Source: Catenuloplanes atrovinosus (GTDB taxonomy: Bacteria > Actinomycetota > Actinomycetes > Mycobacteriales > Micromonosporaceae). Taken from it: a stretch of DNA of 64,000 nt. Position numbers and translations under genes: made by a program. Below are positions 61,237 to 64,000 of this stretch, in pieces (the first letter of the stretch is position 1; each line of letters starts with the position of its first letter). Location: assembly GCF_031458235.1 (NCBI RefSeq), contig NZ_JAVDYB010000001.1:434001-498000 (forward strand), read 5' to 3'. Under the pieces are notes generated by a model. The model saw nothing but the letters and a program-made list of their open reading frames with translations. It was not told the DNA's origin and did not search any database.

Positions 61237-62232
61237 TCAAAGACTTTTCGCGGGTACGGCCCGGAGCCGCCGCCGGTGCAGCGAGTTCCGCACGCCGGCG
61301 ATGATGTTGGGCAGCAGCACGGACGCGATCAGCAGCAGGCCGGTGACGATGTTCAGCGCCTGGCCGGAGACGTCCTGGAGGCGCAGCGCGTTCTGCAGCA
61401 CGGCCAGCAGCAGCACGCCGGAGAGCACCCCCCACAGGCTGCCCCGGCCGCCGAAGATGGAGACGCCGCCGAGCAGCACGGCCGCCACCACCGCCAGCTC
61501 CAGCCCGGCGCCGTTGTCCGCCCGCGCGCTGGAGTAGCGCAGCGTCCACAGCACGCCGGCCAGCCCGGCGATCGCGCCGCTCACCACGTACAGCCAGAAC
61601 TTGGTCCGCGCGACGTCGATGCCGGAGAAGCGCGCGGCCTGGTCGTTCGCGCCGATCGCGAACAGCGAGCGGCCGAACGGCGTGGCGTGCAGCACCACCC
61701 CGAAGATCACTGCGAGCACGACCAGCAGGATCAGCACGTTCGGGATCGGGCCGCCGCCGATCGTGCCGGTGACCCAGCCGGTGAACGTCCACGGGAAGTC
61801 CGCCACCGCGGCGTCGCCCAGCACCACGAACGCGAGGCCGCGGTAGAGCGCCAGCGTGCCGATCGTGACCGCCAGCGACGGCAGGCCGAGCCGGGTGATC
61901 AGCACACCGTTCACGGCGCCGAGCAGCGCGCCGATCAGCACGCAGAGCGGGATGATCGTCTCGATGGTCAGCCCGCGGTTCCACAGGTCGCCCATGATCG
62001 CGCTGGTCAGGCCCAGCGTGCTGGCCACGCTCAGGTCGATCTCGCCGGTGATCACGATCATCGTCATCGGCAGCGCGATCAGCGCGATCGGCAGCAGATC
62101 CAGGATCAGGAACGTGAAGTTCGTGCTGTTGCCGAAGTTCTCCACGCCGATTGACGCGCCGGCCAGCACCGCGACGGTGATCAGGATGATCACGCTGTCC
62201 CAGCTCGCGAGCCGGCCCCTCAGCTCAGACAT
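61237..62232 (-). CDS. rhaQ: Rhamnose ABC transporter permease (second)
   Basis: 331 residues with 9-10 membrane helices; BPD_transp_2 family. Typical stretches: TMIVITGEIDLSVASTLGLT, LGLPSLAVTIGTLALYRGLA, IGANDQAARFSGIDVARTKF and GGVSIFGGRGSLWGVLSGVL. The EIDLS and GVSIFGG motifs are standard for sugar permeases of this type. The start overlaps the first permease stop by 8 bases. RhaP/RhaQ labels are assigned by order only. Confidence 0.9.
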   Translation of the reverse strand: MSELRGRLASWDSVIILITVAVLAGASIGVENFGNSTNFTFLILDLLPIALIALPMTMIVITGEIDLSVASTLGLTSAIMGDLWNRGLTIETIIPLCVLIGALLGAVNGVLITRLGLPSLAVTIGTLALYRGLAFVVLGDAAVADFPWTFTGWVTGTIGGGPIPNVLILLVVLAVIFGVVLHATPFGRSLFAIGANDQAARFSGIDVARTKFWLYVVSGAIAGLAGVLWTLRYSSARADNGAGLELAVVAAVLLGGVSIFGGRGSLWGVLSGVLLLAVLQNALRLQDVSGQALNIVTGLLLIASVLLPNIIAGVRNSLHRRRLRAVPAKSL

Positions 62233-63253
62233 GCGAGTCCCTCTTCCTCAGCGAGCGGGCGATCCGGACGGCGACCAGCCGATCCGCGCCGATGGCCAGC
62301 ACGATCAGCGCGCCGACGATGGCCTGCTGCCAGAACTGGTTGATGTCCAGCACCGCGAGCGCGCTGCCGATCACGGTCAGCAGCAGCGCGCCGAGGCCCG
62401 CGCCCCAGATCGTGCCGCTGCCGCCGAACACCGCCACGCCGCCGACCACCACGGCCGCCACCACCTGCAGCTCGTAGCCGTTGCCGGAGGACGCGTCGAC
62501 GGTGCCGAACCGGGACGCGTAGAGCACGCCGCCGAGCCCGGCCAGCGAGCCGCTGATCACGAACGCGACCAGCGTGTTGCGGGCGATCCCGATGCCGGCC
62601 AGGCCGGCCGCCTGCGGGCTGGAGCCCATCGCGTACAGCTCGCGGCCGATCCGGTAGTTGCGCATCATCAGGCCGACGCCGGCGATCACCACCAGGGCGA
62701 TCAGGACCAGCCACGGTACGCCGAGCAGGTCCGCGTTCGCGAAGCGCAGGAAGTGGCGCGGCACCTCGTCCGCGGTGACCTGCTGCCCACCGGCCCAGGA
62801 GTAGGTGATGCCGCGGTAGGCGTACATGGTGCCGAGCGTGACCACCAGCGCCGGCACGTTGCCGAAGTGCACCAGCGCGCCGTTGACCACGCCGGCCACC
62901 GCGCCGATCGCCAGGCCCAGCCCGATCGCCGCGACCATCGGCAGGCCCTGGTTGTGCTGCATGACCGTGGCCACGGTGAACGCGCTGAGGCCGAGCACCG
63001 AGCCGACGCTCAGGTCGATGTGCCGGGTGATCACCACGACCGCCATGCCGGCGGCGACCACGGCCAGGATCGCGGTGTTGAGCAGGATGTCCCGGACGCT
63101 CTGCGAGGACAGGAACCGGGGCTGGTTGATCGCGGTGAACGCGACCAGGGCCAGCAGCGCGAGCACGATGCCCAGCTCGCGCTGCTTCAGGATGTCTCCG
63201 GGCCGGAACCGCGGCGCCTTGGGTGCCTCGGTCACGGGCGCTGCCACGGTCAT
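62225..63253 (-). CDS. rhaP: Rhamnose ABC transporter permease (first)
   Basis: 342 residues; BPD_transp_2 family. A soluble N-terminal 25 residues (MTVAAPVTEAPKAPRFRPGD) precedes about ten helices. Motifs: VVITRHIDLSVGSVLGLSAF, GTMYAYRGITYSWAGG, AMGSSPQAAGLAGIGIARNT and GGVAVFGGSGTIWGAGLGAL. Forms the membrane channel with the second permease. It lies between the ATPase gene (37 bases upstream) and the second permease gene. Confidence 0.9.
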   Translation of the reverse strand: MTVAAPVTEAPKAPRFRPGDILKQRELGIVLALLALVAFTAINQPRFLSSQSVRDILLNTAILAVVAAGMAVVVITRHIDLSVGSVLGLSAFTVATVMQHNQGLPMVAAIGLGLAIGAVAGVVNGALVHFGNVPALVVTLGTMYAYRGITYSWAGGQQVTADEVPRHFLRFANADLLGVPWLVLIALVVIAGVGLMMRNYRIGRELYAMGSSPQAAGLAGIGIARNTLVAFVISGSLAGLGGVLYASRFGTVDASSGNGYELQVVAAVVVGGVAVFGGSGTIWGAGLGALLLTVIGSALAVLDINQFWQQAIVGALIVLAIGADRLVAVRIARSLRKRDSHV

Positions 63254-63290
63254 GCCGGCTTCCCCTCGACGCTGCGGTGCCGCCTCCTGG

Positions 63291-64000
63291 TCATGCGGCC
63301 ACCTGCTGTCCCATCGCGGCGTACATCACGGACTCCTCGGTGGCGTCCTCGCGGGAGATCTCCGCGACCAGGTGGCCCTCGCGGAGCACCAGCACGCGGT
63401 CGGCCATGCCCAGCACCTCGGGCAGCTCGGACGACACCATCACCACGGCCATGCCGTCCGCCGCGAGCTGCGACATCAGGCGGTGCACCTCGGCCTTGGT
63501 GCCGACGTCGATGCCGCGCGTGGGCTCGTCCACGATCAGCAGCCTCGGCCCGGTGGCCAGCCACTTCGCGAGCACGACCTTCTGCTGATTGCCGCCGGAG
63601 AGCGTGCCGACCGCGTCGGATAGCCGGCCGAACTTCGTCCGCAGCCGCTCGGTCCAGTCGGTCGCCTCGCGCCGCTCGGCGCCGCCGAACAGCAGGCCCA
63701 GCCGCGCCAGCGCGCCGGAGCGGGGGAGCGTCACGTTCCGCTCGATCGACAGCTCCATCACCAGGCCCTGCTGGCGGCGGTCCTCCGGCACCAGCGCCAT
63801 GCCCGCGGCCATCGCGGCGCGCGGGTTGCCCGGCTTGAGGCGCTTGCCGCCGAACGTGACGGTGCCCCGGTCGTACGGATCGACGCCGAACACGGCCTGC
63901 ATGACCTCGGAGCGGCCGGAGCCGACCAGCCCGGCGAGCGCCACGATCTCACCGGCGCGCACCGTGAAGCTGATGTCCCGGAACACGCCCTCCCGGCTCA
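63291..64000 (-). CDS. rhaT: Rhamnose ABC transporter ATPase, 5' end outside window
   Basis: At least 236 residues visible; the frame is open to the right edge. What is seen is the second ATPase module of a dual-domain sugar importer ATPase: [20 protein letters not shown] with Walker A-like GLVGSGRSE (degenerate, as normal for the C-terminal half), [20 protein letters not shown], signature [18 protein letters not shown], Walker [21 protein letters not shown] and switch His-region [17 protein letters not shown]. Powers rhamnose uptake with the two permeases encoded next. Confidence 0.93.
   Translation of the reverse strand, partial: SREGVFRDISFTVRAGEIVALAGLVGSGRSEVMQAVFGVDPYDRGTVTFGGKRLKPGNPRAAMAAGMALVPEDRRQQGLVMELSIERNVTLPRSGALARLGLLFGGAERREATDWTERLRTKFGRLSDAVGTLSGGNQQKVVLAKWLATGPRLLIVDEPTRGIDVGTKAEVHRLMSQLAADGMAVVMVSSELPEVLGMADRVLVLREGHLVAEISREDATEESVMYAAMGQQVAA

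Noticed and set aside
1-64000. CRISPR array, rRNA operon or intact insertion sequence
   Set aside because: No regularly spaced direct repeats, rRNA-like sequence or transposase gene was seen anywhere in the window.

Overview
This is a very GC-rich actinobacterial chromosome segment, with GTG/TTG starts and many 1-, 4- and 8-base stop/start overlaps. An actinomycete integrative-conjugative element (AICE), a class II DAHP synthase in a secondary-metabolite locus, a CGNR regulator, an ECF42-type sigma factor and a very large secreted RHS protein suggest a filamentous actinomycete, probably Micromonosporaceae (Actinoplanes/Catenuloplanes-like). Genus is not provable from the window.

Layout. (1) 1-7.4 kb: right end of an AICE (small transfer/membrane genes, a PycTM-like protein, DUF2637/Spd-like protein, RepSA-type initiator, excisionase, tyrosine integrase) abutting the 3' end of a tRNA-Val gene, then tRNA-Cys and tRNA-Gly. 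The integrase carries an internal LacI-type helix-turn-helix. (2) 7.8-10.9 kb: TAXI-type TRAP transporter. (3) 11.0-23.7 kb: a compact biosynthetic locus. Two divergent operons share a palindrome-rich promoter region. Leftward: PhzC-like DAHP synthase, PhzD-like isochorismatase, two ATP-grasp ligases, methyltransferase. Rightward: PhzE-like ADIC synthase, MFS exporter, and a PLP enzyme that looks like the MppP/RohP/Ind4 arginine oxidase/hydroxylase family. A LuxR-type ATPase regulator and perhaps an Ldh2-type imine reductase flank it. Phenazine-forming genes (phzA/B/F/G) are absent, so the locus looks built to join a dihydro-hydroxyanthranilate unit to an arginine-derived amino acid by ATP-grasp amide bonds. 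This is the strongest candidate for an undescribed pathway. (4) 23.8-28.6 kb: secreted protein, a 87-bp relic of the phzD-like gene, LCP cell-wall ligase, DUF2157-like membrane protein, truncated aldolase, cyclase-family hydrolase. (5) 28.7-40.4 kb: secreted FG-GAP protein divergent from a 2582-residue RHS polymorphic toxin (signal peptide, SpvB-like region, YD repeats, embedded ricin-type lectin, RHS core, HINT protease, C-terminal deaminase-like toxin) followed at 3 bp by a probable immunity gene. (6) 40.4-58.6 kb: ordinary chromosomal genes: GNAT, UspA, araA, a two-component system, duplicated membrane proteins, SDR/HxlR pair, PmoA-like protein, UbiA prenyltransferase, EamA/CGNR pair, smpB, Gfo/Idh oxidoreductase, ECF sigma with its YCII partner, tandem membrane-anchored paralogues. 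(7) 58.6-64 kb: L-rhamnose uptake and catabolism operon (ABC ATPase, two permeases, binding lipoprotein, mutarotase, isomerase); rhaI has an apparent 1-base frameshift near its 3' end and the ATPase runs off the right edge.

Protein family assignments rest on recognised motifs and gene order, not on database searches.
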